A stretch of DNA of 64,000 nucleotides from Ochrobactrum sp. Q0168 (GCF_016427605.1 NZ_JAELXQ010000006.1:62001-126000), one strand, 5' to 3'. Counted from the first letter of the stretch, positions 43,902 through 53,600 are shown. The notes: a model not told the origin generated them from the letters alone. Program-made: numbers and translations.

Positions 43902-45518
43902 TCACTTGGCCGACACATAGCCCTTCGAAATATCTTCGGCACGGGCTTGCGGGTCGCGGTTTTGCGGCTCGCCATAACCGCCGCCGCCCGGCAGTTGCAG
44001 CACCAGCCTGCGGCCTGACGGGACATGCTGCCAGCCTTTTGGCTTCAGCTTGGTGCCGTCATCCAGAGCCACCACCCCCGGCGCGCCTTCGCCGCCACCA
44101 TTGCGGCCTCTGGCGCGATGGTGAACGCGGTCGAACATCGCCGAAAAATCAAATTCGTGGCCGGGAATGGCTTCGATTTCAATCGTCTGACCGAGGCCAC
44201 CGCGATATTCGCCGTCACCGCCGGAGTCAGTACGCAGTTCCTTGCGCCAGACGACAATCGGGCCGGTATGCTCGGTTGCCTCGATCGGCATGGTCATCAC
44301 GCCGGACGGGAAAGCGGTCGCTGACAGGCCGTCCAGTCCGGGACGTGCGCCCATGCCGCCGGAGTTGAACATCAGGATTTCGGCCTTGCGTCCGGCTTGA
44401 CCCGCCACGGGACGCGCCGAAATGTGGATATTCCACAATGCGGCAGCGCCTTCGGCCAAAATCTGGCCGGGCAGGGCCTTGGCCAGCGCGCCCAGAACGA
44501 GGTCAGGAACCATATGGCCGATGACGTGGCGCAGCGAAACCGGGGCCGGGCGCTCGGCATTGAGGATGTTGACCGGCGAGGAAATCGTGAACAGTTCCAG
44601 CGAGGCCCAGTTGTTGGGAATATCCGGCGCAATCACGCATTTCAGGGCATAGCAGGCATAGGCCTTGGTGTAGATGATCGGGACATTGATGCCCCAGGGG
44701 CTGACAGCATCGCTGCCCGCAAAATCGACATTGACCGTATCGCCTTCAATCTCGACCTTTGCCGCGAGCCTGATCGGCTTGTCGTAACCATCGGTGACAA
44801 GTTCGTTCGACCATTGGCCCTTCGGCAATGCGCGGATGCGCTCCAGCGTCGCGGCGCGGGTGCGCGCAAAGATGAATTCGCCCAGCGTGTCGAGCGATGT
44901 CAGGCCGATCTCCTGCATCATGTCGATGAGGCGGTTATGGCCGACATCGTTGCAGGCGGCGAGCGAATAGAAATCGCCGACAACCTGATTGGGCTCGCGC
45001 ACATTGGCGCGCAGCATGCGCACCAGATCCTTGTTCACCGCGCCCCGCTCGGCAAACTTCATGATCGGTATCTGGATGCCCTCTTCATAGACCGACTTGC
45101 CATCGGCGCCGAAGCCGCGACCGCCGACATCGACCACATGCGCCGTACAGGCAAAGAAGCCGACTAGCGTGTCGCCGAGGAAGGACGGCGACACCATGGT
45201 GATGTCATGCAGATGGCCGGTGCCTTTCCATGGATCATTGGTGACATAGGTGTCGCCGGGATACATCTCGTCGCGCGGAATTTCGGCCATGAAATGCAGC
45301 ACGGCCTCGGCCATGGTGTTCACATGGCCGGGTGTGCCGGTCACGGCCTGCGCCAGCATGCGCCCCTGCGGGTCGAACACACCGGCGGACAGGTCGCCCG
45401 CCTCGCGAACCGAGGTGGAGAAGGCCGTGCGCAGAAGGGTGAGCGCCTGTTCCTCGACAACCGAGATCAGACGGTTCCACATGACCTGCATGCGGATTTC
45501 CTGTGTCGCGTCGCTCAT
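43902..45518 (-). CDS. hyuB: Hydantoinase B/oxoprolinase family subunit
   Basis: A 538-residue HyuB-type subunit of ATP-dependent cyclic-amide hydrolases (N-methylhydantoinase, 5-oxoprolinase and the related acetone/acetophenone carboxylases). Visible signatures are FSTSVREAGDLSAGVFDPQGRMLAQAVTGTPGHVNTM, DTYVTNDPWKGTGHLHDITMVSP and GEYRGGLGQTIEIE. The C-terminal VLQLPGGGGYGEP is the usual end motif. The start overlaps the hyuA stop by 4 nt, so the subunits are co-translated. It opens a ring amide or carboxylates a ketone, with HyuA supplying the ATPase. The substrate cannot be fixed. Confidence 0.88.
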   Translation of the reverse strand: MSDATQEIRMQVMWNRLISVVEEQALTLLRTAFSTSVREAGDLSAGVFDPQGRMLAQAVTGTPGHVNTMAEAVLHFMAEIPRDEMYPGDTYVTNDPWKGTGHLHDITMVSPSFLGDTLVGFFACTAHVVDVGGRGFGADGKSVYEEGIQIPIMKFAERGAVNKDLVRMLRANVREPNQVVGDFYSLAACNDVGHNRLIDMMQEIGLTSLDTLGEFIFARTRAATLERIRALPKGQWSNELVTDGYDKPIRLAAKVEIEGDTVNVDFAGSDAVSPWGINVPIIYTKAYACYALKCVIAPDIPNNWASLELFTISSPVNILNAERPAPVSLRHVIGHMVPDLVLGALAKALPGQILAEGAAALWNIHISARPVAGQAGRKAEILMFNSGGMGARPGLDGLSATAFPSGVMTMPIEATEHTGPIVVWRKELRTDSGGDGEYRGGLGQTIEIEAIPGHEFDFSAMFDRVHHRARGRNGGGEGAPGVVALDDGTKLKPKGWQHVPSGRRLVLQLPGGGGYGEPQNRDPQARAEDISKGYVSAK

Positions 45519-47602
45519 GCTGCTGTTTCCTTGCGGAGAAGAAGAAGGGCGCCGTCATCCTGCATGACCACATCGAAGGGCGAGGTGACGACGGTGGAGG
45601 TTTCCCGTTCGACGATCACGGCTGGGCCGCTGACGCGCGCGCCGGGGGCAAGCGTATGTCGCTCCACGATGGCGGTCGTCAGATTGGCGGCCTGCGCGGG
45701 ATCGAATACGGGGCGGGTCACCGGCGTTTCAACGGTCGAGGTGCCGAAGGTCAGCGCATGGCGTTCTGGTGCAGGGCGCTCGTCCTGCGCCTTGACCGAC
45801 CAGGTCACGATCTCGATTTCGAGACCATCCAGTCCGTCAATGGCGCGACCGAAGAAACGGGCATAGTTCTGCCGGAAGCTGTCGCGGATCAATTCTGCGT
45901 CGGCTTCGGTAAAGCTGCGGTCGGGCAGCGTCACCGGGATTTCCCAACCCTGGCCGACATAGCGCATGAAGGCGGTGATTTCACGCAGCACCTTACCGTT
46001 CGTGCCTGCCCGGACAAAGCCTTCCGCCGTCGCCTTCAGCTCGTCCAGCAGCGTGTTGACGCTGGCAGCCTTGAAGTCCGACATGCGCACGATTTTCGAG
46101 GCCAGCGCCTCATAGCCGAATGGCGCCTTGAGGAAGCCGATGGCCGAGCCGACGCCTGCGCCAGCAGGGATCAGGCACTGGTCGATGCCGAGCTTTTCGC
46201 ATAGGCGCGCCGCATGCAGCGGGGCCGCGCCGCCGAAGGCGATCATGATATTGTCGGAAATGTTCTTGCCGTTTTCCACGGCGTGAACGCGGGCGGCATT
46301 GGCCATGTTCTCGTCCACCACTTCGCAGATGCCGAAGGCGGCAGGTTCGACGGCAATGTTGAGTTTCTCTCCCACGTCGCGCGCCACGGCTTTGGCGGCA
46401 TTCTCCACCGACAGGCGGATTGCGCCACCGGCAAAATTGTCCGGGTCGAGCTTGCCGAGCAGCAGATCGGCATCGGTGATGGCCGGGCGTTCGCCGCCGC
46501 GCTGGTAGGAGGCCGGGCCCGGTTCGGAAGCCGCCGATTCCGGGCCGGTCTGGATGCGGCCCATAGCATCGACCCATGCGATGGAGCCGCCGCCAGCGCC
46601 GATCTCGATCATCTCGATCACCGGAATGGAGATCGGCATGCCCGAGCCCTTGCAGAAGCGATAGGTGCGGGCCACTTCGAATGTGCGGGCAGTCTTGGGC
46701 GCAAAATCTTCGATCAGGCAGATCTTGGCCGTCGTGCCGCCCATGTCATAGCTTACCACTCTGTCGAGGCCGAAGCGCTGCGCCACATCGGCGGCAAAGA
46801 TCGCGCCGCCTGCCGGTCCTGATTCCACCAGACGCACGGGGAATTCGGACGCGGTCTCGACGGTGATCAGTCCGCCGCCGGAGTGGATGAGGAAGACCGG
46901 GCACTTTGCGCCCATCTCCGCCAAGCGCAGCTGCAAGCGGGAGAGATAATCGGCCATCTGCGGGCGCACATAGGCATTGGCGCATACGGTGTTGAAACGC
47001 TCGAACTCGCGCATCTGCGGTGAGACTTCCGCGGAGATGGAAACCGGAACCGCGACCTTGCGCGCAATGATGTCACGGGCGCGGCGTTCATGGTCCGGGT
47101 TCATGTAGGAATGGATGAAGCCGATGGCCACCGCGCCGAAACCGACCGCGGCAATGGTGTCGGCAATGGCCTCCAGCGCCTCTTCGTCGAGGGGCAGCAG
47201 TTCCTGCCCCTGCGCGCCGATGCGCCCTTTCACCGCAAAGCGATCCTCACGCGGGATCAGCGGCTTCGGCAGGCGCAGATTGAGATCATATTGCTCAAAG
47301 CGGCTTTCGGTGCGCATTTCGATGACATCGCGAAAACCGTCCGTCGTCACAAAGGCGGTGCGTGCGCCCCGCCGCTCGATCAGCGCATTGGTGGCAAGTG
47401 TGGTGCCATGAATGACTATATCGAGATCGGCAGGGCTGATGCCCGCATCGCGGGTCACAATGGCAATGCCGTCGAGGATCGCCTGTTCGGGCGCGCTATA
47501 ATTGGTCAGAACCTTTGTGGAATAGAGTACGCCTTTGCATTCGAGCGCGATGTCGGTGAAGGTGCCGCCGATATCAGCGCCAAGGCGGATGGTCTGGCTC
47601 AT
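45515..47602 (-). CDS. hyuA: Hydantoinase A/oxoprolinase family ATPase subunit
   Basis: A 695-residue HyuA-type subunit with an actin-like ATPase fold. The phosphate loop is RLGADIGGTFTDIAL (about 7-20) and the second ATP motif VSYDMGGTTAKICLI. VIHGTTLATNALIERRGARTAFVTT and GAGGGSIAWVD are family hallmarks. It works with HyuB in the same operon. The start has AAAGGAACC upstream, right next to a palindromic repeat (47617-47716) that separates it from the ThDP-enzyme gene. The likely reaction is ATP-driven hydrolysis of a cyclic imide or lactam, or ketone carboxylation. Confidence 0.9.
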   Translation of the reverse strand: MSQTIRLGADIGGTFTDIALECKGVLYSTKVLTNYSAPEQAILDGIAIVTRDAGISPADLDIVIHGTTLATNALIERRGARTAFVTTDGFRDVIEMRTESRFEQYDLNLRLPKPLIPREDRFAVKGRIGAQGQELLPLDEEALEAIADTIAAVGFGAVAIGFIHSYMNPDHERRARDIIARKVAVPVSISAEVSPQMREFERFNTVCANAYVRPQMADYLSRLQLRLAEMGAKCPVFLIHSGGGLITVETASEFPVRLVESGPAGGAIFAADVAQRFGLDRVVSYDMGGTTAKICLIEDFAPKTARTFEVARTYRFCKGSGMPISIPVIEMIEIGAGGGSIAWVDAMGRIQTGPESAASEPGPASYQRGGERPAITDADLLLGKLDPDNFAGGAIRLSVENAAKAVARDVGEKLNIAVEPAAFGICEVVDENMANAARVHAVENGKNISDNIMIAFGGAAPLHAARLCEKLGIDQCLIPAGAGVGSAIGFLKAPFGYEALASKIVRMSDFKAASVNTLLDELKATAEGFVRAGTNGKVLREITAFMRYVGQGWEIPVTLPDRSFTEADAELIRDSFRQNYARFFGRAIDGLDGLEIEIVTWSVKAQDERPAPERHALTFGTSTVETPVTRPVFDPAQAANLTTAIVERHTLAPGARVSGPAVIVERETSTVVTSPFDVVMQDDGALLLLRKETAA

Positions 47603-47616
47603 GCTGGTTCCTTTTT

Positions 47617-47716
47617 AGAGCGCATCCCGAAAAGTGCGAAACGGTTTTCGGCAACGATGTGCGTTAAAATAAACAGCTAAAGTGCCGATCTGATCCCGTC
47701 AGACCGGCACTTTAGC
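47617..47716. repeat. Brucellaceae-type palindromic intergenic repeat, copy 1
   Basis: It begins AGAGCGCATCCCGAAAAG and ends with the dyad GCTAAAGTGCCG (47676-47687) / CGGCACTTTAGC (47705-47716). It has the same layout as the repeat at 49382-49486 and resembles the short palindromic repeats scattered through Brucella and Ochrobactrum genomes. Its dyad overlaps the 3' end of the ThDP-enzyme gene and may serve as a terminator or processing site. Confidence 0.75.
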
Positions 47717-49360
47717 GAGGGCTGCGGCGCGCATCTGGCTCAGCGTCTGGCGCGGTGTCAGCGCTTCGGGCGAAATGTCGAGATCGAGCACAGCGCCGCT
47801 GCGCGATGCGCGGGCGCGGGCAAAGGCGGCGGGAAAATCTTCCGTCCGCTCCACGCGCTCCGCATGAAAGCCGTAGGCCTTGGCGAGCGCCACGAAATCG
47901 GGGTTGTCCATGGTCGTTCCAGACACACGGCCCGGATAGTTCCGCTCCTGATGGGCGCGGATCGTGCCATAGATGCCGTTGTTGAGGATGAGCACGATGG
48001 GTTGCGCGCCCGCCTGTTTTGCGGTCGCCAGTTCCTGGCAGTTCATCTGGAAATCACCGTCGCCGGCAAAGCAGACAACCGTGCGCTCCGGAAAGGCCAC
48101 TTTCGCGGCGACCGCTGCGGGGAGGCCGTAACCCATAGCGCCCGATTGCGGCGCGAGCAGGCGGCTCTTCTTGCCGAATTTGAAGAACTTGTTGGGCCAG
48201 ACGGTGAAATTGCCTGCGCCATTGGTGAGAATGGCGTCTTCGGGCAGCACATCGCGGACATGCTCCATCGCCACAACCATATCGCCCGGCGAGGGCTGCG
48301 CAGGCGCTGAAAAACTCGCCTCGAAAGCGGCGCGGGCATCGGCCCGCCACTTGCTCCAGTCACCTTTGACCGGCTTCAAGGCCGTTGCGAAAGCATTGGG
48401 GCCAGCCTGAATGCCGAGCGTTGGCTGGTAGATCTTGCCGATCTCCCGGTCTGAACCGTGAACATGGATGAGCTTTTGCGCCGGAACCGGCACGGAAAGT
48501 AGCGTATAGCCATCTGTCGTCATTTCGCCGAAGCGCACATTGATCGCGAGGATAAGATCGGCATCGCGGATCAGCGCCTTGACATGCGGCAGCATGCCGA
48601 CGCCCGCCTCGCCGACGAAGGCGGGCGAGAAATTGTCGAACTGGTCCTGATAGCGGAAGGCAGCGACAACCGGAATGTCGGAGGCTTCAGCGAAGCTTTG
48701 CAGGGCGTCGCGCCCGGCCTCAGTCCAGTTGATGCCGCCCAACAGGATGACAGGACGCGTGGCTGCGCCGAGCAAGGTCCGCACGTCATCCAGGACGGCG
48801 GCGGAAGGGGCGGCTTCGCTGATCCTTGCCGGGCCGGAAAGGGGGGCTGCATCTGTTGCCGAGGTCAGCATGTCTTCCGGCAGGGCGATGACCACCGGGC
48901 CGGGGCGTCCGGTGGTCGCCGTCGTCCAGGCGCGGGCCAGAATTTCGGGAATACGGTCGATATCATCGATCTCGGTCGCCCATTTGGCCATGGTGCCGAA
49001 GACGGCGCGGTAATCGATTTCCTGAAAGGCTTCGCGGCCCTTCATATCGGTTCCCACCTGTCCGACAAAGATCAGCATCGGCACGGAATCCTGCATGGCG
49101 GTGTGAATGCCGATGGAGGCGTTGGTGACGCCGGGACCGCGTGTGACGAAGCAAAGGCCCGGCTCGCCGGTGAGCTTTCCCCAGGCCGCCGCCATGAAGG
49201 AAGCGCCGCCTTCGTTACGGCACAGCACGAAGTCGAGCGCGCCCTTGGTATCGTGCAGTGCGTCTAGCACGGCGAGATAGCTTTCTCCCGGCACGCCGAA
49301 AGATTTTCTGGCTCCCAAAGCGACGAGGCTTTCGACGAGAAGCTGGCCTCCGTTACGCAT
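47699..49360 (-). CDS. Thiamine-diphosphate enzyme, acetolactate synthase-like
   Basis: A 553-residue ThDP enzyme with the usual three domains. The N-terminal PYR domain carries catalytic Glu50 in CRNEGGASFMAAAWGKLTG. The central FAD/transhydrogenase-like domain is about 190-330. The C-terminal PP domain has the GDG...N motif (CFAGDGDFQMNCQEL ... ILNNGIYG). It resembles acetolactate synthase large subunit-like proteins, which include decarboxylases and ligases of 2-keto acids; no small-subunit gene is present. ATG 49360 follows AGGAAGGAAC. The longer ORF to 49513 runs through a palindromic repeat and was rejected. It lies between the SDR genes and hyuAB in the same direction. Confidence 0.85.
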   Translation of the reverse strand: MRNGGQLLVESLVALGARKSFGVPGESYLAVLDALHDTKGALDFVLCRNEGGASFMAAAWGKLTGEPGLCFVTRGPGVTNASIGIHTAMQDSVPMLIFVGQVGTDMKGREAFQEIDYRAVFGTMAKWATEIDDIDRIPEILARAWTTATTGRPGPVVIALPEDMLTSATDAAPLSGPARISEAAPSAAVLDDVRTLLGAATRPVILLGGINWTEAGRDALQSFAEASDIPVVAAFRYQDQFDNFSPAFVGEAGVGMLPHVKALIRDADLILAINVRFGEMTTDGYTLLSVPVPAQKLIHVHGSDREIGKIYQPTLGIQAGPNAFATALKPVKGDWSKWRADARAAFEASFSAPAQPSPGDMVVAMEHVRDVLPEDAILTNGAGNFTVWPNKFFKFGKKSRLLAPQSGAMGYGLPAAVAAKVAFPERTVVCFAGDGDFQMNCQELATAKQAGAQPIVLILNNGIYGTIRAHQERNYPGRVSGTTMDNPDFVALAKAYGFHAERVERTEDFPAAFARARASRSGAVLDLDISPEALTPRQTLSQMRAAALAKVPV

Positions 49361-49381
49361 CCCTGTTCCTTCCTGTGTGCC

Positions 49382-49486
49382 TAGAGCATTTCCAGCAAAA
49401 GTGCGTAGCGGTTTTGCGTAGGACAATGCGTAGAAACAAATAAATAGAGCGGTTCCATCATTCCGCTTTAACTGGAACCGCTCTAT
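49382..49486. repeat. Brucellaceae-type palindromic intergenic repeat, copy 2
   Basis: It begins AGAGCATTTCCAGCAAAAG, then has a GCGGTTTTGCGTAGGAC segment parallel to copy 1. It ends in a perfect 14-bp dyad, ATAGAGCGGTTCCA (49444-49457) / TGGAACCGCTCTAT (49473-49486). It lies just upstream of the ThDP-enzyme ribosome site. The 210 nt from 49487 to 49696 hold no supported gene. Confidence 0.75.
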
Positions 49487-49669
49487 GTCAGCGATCACCT
49501 TGTGAATGATCATGCCAGCCGGAGCGTTTTCACGAAATCAAGATAATCCGGCAATTGGCAAGTTTTACTTGTCTATCGGTGGAGCTGTGCGTGAGCTTTT
49601 CGCGCGCGCAGAACTGTACGGTGTGCGGCTTTTGCGAGCCGTGCCCGGTATGGTGGTGATGAAACGACA

Positions 49670-49692
49670 AAGGCGACGCAGAGCGTCGCCTT
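49670..49692 (-). terminator. Terminator after the first SDR gene
   Basis: AAGGCGACGC (49670-49679) pairs perfectly with GCGTCGCCTT (49683-49692) around AGA. It lies 5 nt past the SDR stop; on the minus strand TTTGTCGTTTC follows. Confidence 0.75.
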
Positions 49693-49696
49693 CGCC

Positions 49697-50440
49697 TTAG
49701 TTTTCCTGAAACTTGACCATGGATCCGCCGCCGGTCGCCTGATCGGTCGGGAAGACTTCGACGCGGGAAACATCGACAAAGACCGGCAGTTCGATCACCT
49801 GGCCGATGATCTGTGCGATGTTTTCCGGCTGGATCGGGCGATAGCCATCGTAAAGCACGGCTTGCGCCTGATTGTCGGGAATCGATGTCCGGTAAAGCGC
49901 AGTCTGCACGCGGCCCGGCACGATTTCGCTGACGCGTACCGAAGTGCCCAGAAGATCGCAGCGCAGATTGTCGCAAAACAGGCTCAGGCCGGCCTTGGAG
50001 GGACCGTACGCGCCCATATTCGGATAAGGCGCCTGACCGCCGCTCGATCCGATATAGATGAGGTGGCCGCGCTTGCGCGCCACCATGCCGGGCAGAAAGG
50101 CGCGGGTCAGATGCATCGGCGCTTTGAGATTGATATCGACCATGGCGTCGATCTCGTCGGGGTCAATCTCGTGAAACAAGGCGCGGGTGGAAAGAATGCC
50201 CGCATTGTTGATCAGGACGTCGACCTCGACGCCCGAAAGTGCGGTCTCGATGGCTTTTGTGTCGCGCACATCGGCCTCAACTGTGAGCGCGCCTGTTTCC
50301 GCGGCAAGTGCTGCCAGCGCCTGACTGTTGCGACCGACAGCGTAGACGGTCAGCCCGCGCTCGCGCAGCCGCGCGACGGTGGCCTTGCCGATGCCGCTCG
50401 TGGCGCCGGTGACAAGCGCAACGCGGTAGGGATCAGACAT
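49697..50440 (-). CDS. SDR-family oxidoreductase (YdfG-like)
   Basis: A 247-residue classical [11 protein letters not shown] is at residues 11-18, NNAG near 80, catalytic Ser in IYIGSSGGQ, and Tyr/Lys in YGPSK. The Arg in VGRNS after the second strand suggests NADP(H) use, as in YdfG-type hydroxy-acid dehydrogenases. The gene overlaps the upstream SDR gene by 8 nt and is followed by a strong terminator. It would oxidise or reduce a hydroxy acid or alcohol made in this pathway; the substrate is unknown. Confidence 0.85.
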   Translation of the reverse strand: MSDPYRVALVTGATSGIGKATVARLRERGLTVYAVGRNSQALAALAAETGALTVEADVRDTKAIETALSGVEVDVLINNAGILSTRALFHEIDPDEIDAMVDINLKAPMHLTRAFLPGMVARKRGHLIYIGSSGGQAPYPNMGAYGPSKAGLSLFCDNLRCDLLGTSVRVSEIVPGRVQTALYRTSIPDNQAQAVLYDGYRPIQPENIAQIIGQVIELPVFVDVSRVEVFPTDQATGGGSMVKFQEN

Positions 50441-51182
50441 AGATATAGCCTCCGCTGATCACCACATTCTCGCCCGTAGCATAGGTGTTGCGGCTGGAAG
50501 CCATCATGACGATCCATTGCGCCATTTCCACCGGTTCGGCGGCGCGTCCAAGCGCGCTTGCCTTGGCGAGTTCCGGCAGGAAGCCCAGTTCCTTGGCGCG
50601 GTCGGTGGCAAAGCCTGCCGGTGCAACGGAATTGACCAGAATCTGGTCCTTGGCGCATTCCTGCGCGAAGGATTTGGTCAGGCTGACGACAGCCGCCTTT
50701 GTGGCTGCATAATGCGCGTTTTGCGGATGCGCCTTGAAGGCGTCGACCGAGGTGACATTGACGATGCGGCCCGTGACGTGAGGCACATCGACGAACTGCC
50801 GCATATGGAGAACGGCGGCCACCATCATGTGATAGGTGCCCTTGACGTTGATGGCGTTTTCCAGATCCCAATCTTCATCTGTGATTTCAAGGATTGGCTT
50901 GCGCGGATAGATGGCTGCGCTGTTGACGAGCGCATGCACGCGGCCTAGCTTGCCGGCGACGTCGTTGAAGCCCTTATGGGCAGATTCGGCTCGCGAAATA
51001 TCTGCGACTGAAGTCGCGACTTCAACGCCCAGTCCGCGCAACGTTTCCGCGGAGCTGGCGAGTAGTTCCGCATTGCGGTCTATGAGGCCGATTTTGGCCG
51101 CTCCGTTTTCCACCATCAGCTTTGCTGTCGTCAAACCCAGTCCCGAAGCGCCGCCGACAATGATAATGGTCTGATCTTTCAC
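50433..51182 (-). CDS. SDR-family oxidoreductase
   Basis: A 249-residue SDR starting at GTG 51182, which has GAGGCGG upstream and lies exactly where SDR homology begins ([15 protein letters not shown]). No ATG fits; the longer ORF to 51407 passes through the regulatory interval. NSAA replaces NNAG, and the catalytic Ser (VTSVDAF) and YAATK pair are present. IDRN after strand two suggests NAD(H). It heads the SDR-SDR operon, whose ThDP and hyu genes follow after a terminator and repeat, so these may be separately transcribed. Confidence 0.83.
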   Translation of the reverse strand: MKDQTIIIVGGASGLGLTTAKLMVENGAAKIGLIDRNAELLASSAETLRGLGVEVATSVADISRAESAHKGFNDVAGKLGRVHALVNSAAIYPRKPILEITDEDWDLENAINVKGTYHMMVAAVLHMRQFVDVPHVTGRIVNVTSVDAFKAHPQNAHYAATKAAVVSLTKSFAQECAKDQILVNSVAPAGFATDRAKELGFLPELAKASALGRAAEPVEMAQWIVMMASSRNTYATGENVVISGGYIYV

Positions 51183-51601
51183 GTTCCGCCTCTTATTGGT
51201 CTTGCTTGGGAAGAATTGTATGTTATCACTTATATGCCAAGTTGAAGGCGATGCAAGAGGTTTTTTGAGTCCCACATGATTCCGTCCCCGATCAGGAAAC
51301 AGCGCTTCAATGGCCTGACACTCGAACTCTCGCAACACCTGGCCCAGGCGGGCTTTCAAGGTGAGGTGGGGGTCGGACAGCTCGCGTACCGTTTGTCCTA
51401 TCGTCAATTCGATTTATCAAGCGACGTCCAACGATGGGAAATTCGTCAAGGCATGCGGATATGTCAGAGCATCATAATAAAGGCGATTGAAAGCCGGTCC
51501 ATCCGGCATCCTGTTCAGATACTCAATGAAATGGTACTGCCCTTATAGTTAGTCATCACGCGATTTATAAAATCAAATAACCAGCGCTGGAGTTAAATGT
51601 C
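51183..51601. other. Divergent promoter interval between SDR operon and GntR gene
   Basis: These 419 nt contain no convincing gene; an ORF at 51276-51548 has no ribosome site and no family look. TTATCACTTATATG (51223-51236), near the SDR start, resembles a motif before the aminotransferase gene (55810-55825) and may be a GntR operator. Candidate start signals for the GntR gene lie near 51560-51595. Confidence 0.45.
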
Positions 51602-52333
51602 GTGTCAATCATTACCCAACGCGGAAATCTGGCGGAAATTGTCGTCGCGGAACTGACCACCCGGATAGATTCGGGTCTCTATGGTCCGGGCGACAAGCTG
51701 CCGTCCAGCGCCCAGCTATGTGAAGAGTTTGGCGTCAGCAGAACCGTCATCCGCGAGGCGCTGACCTCGCTCAAGGTCGCCGGGCGTGTCACCACGCGGC
51801 AGGGCGCGGGCGTCTATGTCACCGACAAGGACGTGAAGGCGCTCAATTACGAGATCAGCCGGATCGATGATATTCGCTCTGCAATGCAGATTCTCGAATT
51901 GCGGCTTGGTGTGGAAATGCAGTCGGTGGCGCTTGCCGCCACCCGCCGCACACCGGAGGCGCTGGCGGAAATCGCGCGCGCTTATGATCATCTGGAAAAT
52001 CTGGAAACCGATGATCCGGAAATCGAGGCGCGCGCCGATTTCGATTTTCACCTTGCGATTGCGCGGGCAACCCGCAATCCGCATTTCCCAAGCTTTCTGG
52101 AAGCGGTTATCGGCGAGATCAACTTCGATCTTCTCCTGAAGCATCGCCAGCCCGTGCGGGCTTCGCGGTCTTATCTCAAGAAGATCAACAAGGAACATGC
52201 GATGATCCTTGCCGCGATCACGCAGGGCGATGCGAAGGCGGCGCGCAATGCGCTGGTCGCGCATCTGGAGGAAAGCCTCAATCGCTATCGCTCCTTGCTG
52301 GAAGAACCGGCCAGCGATGCGCTGACGGACTGA
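51602..52333 (+). CDS. FadR-type GntR-family regulator (FCD domain)
   Basis: A 243-residue regulator. The N-terminal winged helix is IVVAELTTRIDSGLYGPGDKLPSSAQLCEEFGVSRTVIREALTSL. The FCD domain carries the expected metal/ligand pocket residues: Asp and His in FDFHLAIARATRN, His in KEHAMILAAI and His in LVAHLEESL. The start is GTG 51602 with GGAG 8 nt upstream; a nearby ATG at 51598 is out of frame. Such regulators usually repress catabolic genes and are released by an organic acid. It is divergent from the SDR operon and convergent with the DAO-type oxidase, so either or both may be targets. Confidence 0.9.
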   Translation: MSIITQRGNLAEIVVAELTTRIDSGLYGPGDKLPSSAQLCEEFGVSRTVIREALTSLKVAGRVTTRQGAGVYVTDKDVKALNYEISRIDDIRSAMQILELRLGVEMQSVALAATRRTPEALAEIARAYDHLENLETDDPEIEARADFDFHLAIARATRNPHFPSFLEAVIGEINFDLLLKHRQPVRASRSYLKKINKEHAMILAAITQGDAKAARNALVAHLEESLNRYRSLLEEPASDALTD

Positions 52334-52345
52334 GCAACAAAAAGA

Positions 52346-52377
52346 AAAGCCCGGAACCGGCGATGGTTTCGGGCTTT
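52346..52377. terminator. Bidirectional terminator between gntR and oxidase genes
   Basis: AAAGCCCGGAACC (52346-52358) pairs with GGTTTCGGGCTTT (52365-52377), one G-T pair, with A-rich and T-rich flanks. It serves the two convergent genes. Confidence 0.8.
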
Positions 52378-52399
52378 TTGATTGTGTCCGGAAGGCCGG

Positions 52400-53593
52400 T
52401 CAGATCACGGCATCTTCCAGGAATGGACGATTGGCCGTCACGCGCTCATAGCCGAAGGGCGAGAGGTCGAGCGTCTTGAAGGCGCCATAGATGATCAGCT
52501 CGCTCAAGCCGCGCCCCATGGCAGGGGACTGCTGCAATCCGTGGCCGGAAAACCCGTTGGCGAACAGGAAGTTCTTTACCTCGGTATGCGGCCCCAGAAT
52601 GACATTGTGATCGAGCGTGCAATAGTCGTAGTGGCCCGCCCATGAGTTGACGACCTTGATCGCCTCGAAAGCCGGAACGCGATTGGCCAAGGTCGGCCAG
52701 ATTTCCTCGTCGAATTCGTCATGCATGACATCGAAATCGTTCGGGTCGACTTCCGGGTCGTGCTTGGGATAGGTGCCCATCAGATAGAACTTGCCTTCAG
52801 GCCGGAAGAATACGCCGCTGGGGTCGATGGTAAGGCCCACCTTGCCTTCCAGCGGTGTGCGGCAATCGACGACGAACAGCGAACGGCGGCGTGGTTCGAC
52901 CGGGATGTCCAGCCCGGCCATGCGGGCGACTTTCTTGCCGTTGGTGCCGGACGTGTTGACCATCGTGCCGCAGGCAATCGTTTGCCCGCTCTTGGTGGTC
53001 ACGGAGACAATGCGGTCGCCCTCGCGATTGACGGCTACCACCTCGTCCTCGATATATTCGACGCCAAGCGAGCGCGCCTTCTTGCGGAAACCCTGCATGA
53101 GCGCGGAACTGTCGAACCAGCCTTCGCCGAGTTCGCCGGTGCTGCCAAGCGTCAACCCCTCAAGATTGAGCCACGGAAAGCGCTGGCCAAGGCCATCCAC
53201 ATCCAGCAGCGAAACTTCCGCGCCGCAGGAAACCTGCGTTTCATGATTGCGCCGCAGAACCTGATCGCCGCGGTCATCGGCGGCGAGGAACAGATAGCCC
53301 GCTTCGTGAAAGCCGATTTCCGGCGTGTCGTCGTCAACGGCCACGTTTTCGCGGAAATTGTGGATGAATTCCGTGCCGAAGCGCGAAACCTGCACATTGA
53401 TGGCGTTGGAAAACTGATGACGGATGGAGCTGGACGACAGCGCCGTTGCCGAGCGCTGATAGGTCCAGTCCTTTTCGATCACCAGTATGGTGCCATTGAA
53501 ATCGGGGTTGGTCGCCAGAAAATAGGCGGTCGCGCTGCCCACAACCGCGCCGCCGACAATGACGACATCATAGGAACTCTTGGAAGCCTGCAT
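52400..53593 (-). CDS. FAD-dependent amine/amino-acid oxidoreductase (DAO family)
   Basis: A 397-residue flavoprotein of the D-amino-acid-oxidase/sarcosine-oxidase group. The dinucleotide fold is DVVIVGGAVVGSATAYFL (about 9-26), followed by IEKDWTYQRSATALSSSSIRHQFS, the GEGWFDSSALMQGF segment, and the C-terminal DHNVILGPHTEVKNFLFANGFSGHGLQQSPAMGRGLSEL. It would oxidise a secondary amine or amino acid to an imine. ATG 53593 was chosen because the flavin fold begins 8 residues later; the longer ORF overlaps the upstream gene. It lies 7 nt behind the uronate-dehydrogenase-like gene, as last gene of a three-gene operon with the aminotransferase. Confidence 0.85.
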   Translation of the reverse strand: MQASKSSYDVVIVGGAVVGSATAYFLATNPDFNGTILVIEKDWTYQRSATALSSSSIRHQFSNAINVQVSRFGTEFIHNFRENVAVDDDTPEIGFHEAGYLFLAADDRGDQVLRRNHETQVSCGAEVSLLDVDGLGQRFPWLNLEGLTLGSTGELGEGWFDSSALMQGFRKKARSLGVEYIEDEVVAVNREGDRIVSVTTKSGQTIACGTMVNTSGTNGKKVARMAGLDIPVEPRRRSLFVVDCRTPLEGKVGLTIDPSGVFFRPEGKFYLMGTYPKHDPEVDPNDFDVMHDEFDEEIWPTLANRVPAFEAIKVVNSWAGHYDYCTLDHNVILGPHTEVKNFLFANGFSGHGLQQSPAMGRGLSELIIYGAFKTLDLSPFGYERVTANRPFLEDAVI

Positions 53594-53600
53594 TGTAAGC

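Noticed and set aside
49361..49513. N-terminal extension of the ThDP enzyme to an ATG at 49513
   Set aside because: The extra 51 codons are encoded by a palindromic intergenic repeat; the ATG at 49360 has a good ribosome site and starts the family homology.
49506..49700. 64-codon ORF beside the palindromic repeat
   Set aside because: It runs into the SDR terminator hairpin and has an Arg-rich tail encoded by that hairpin.
51276..51548. 90-codon ORF between the SDR operon and gntR
   Set aside because: No ribosome site, no family look, and it occupies a promoter interval.
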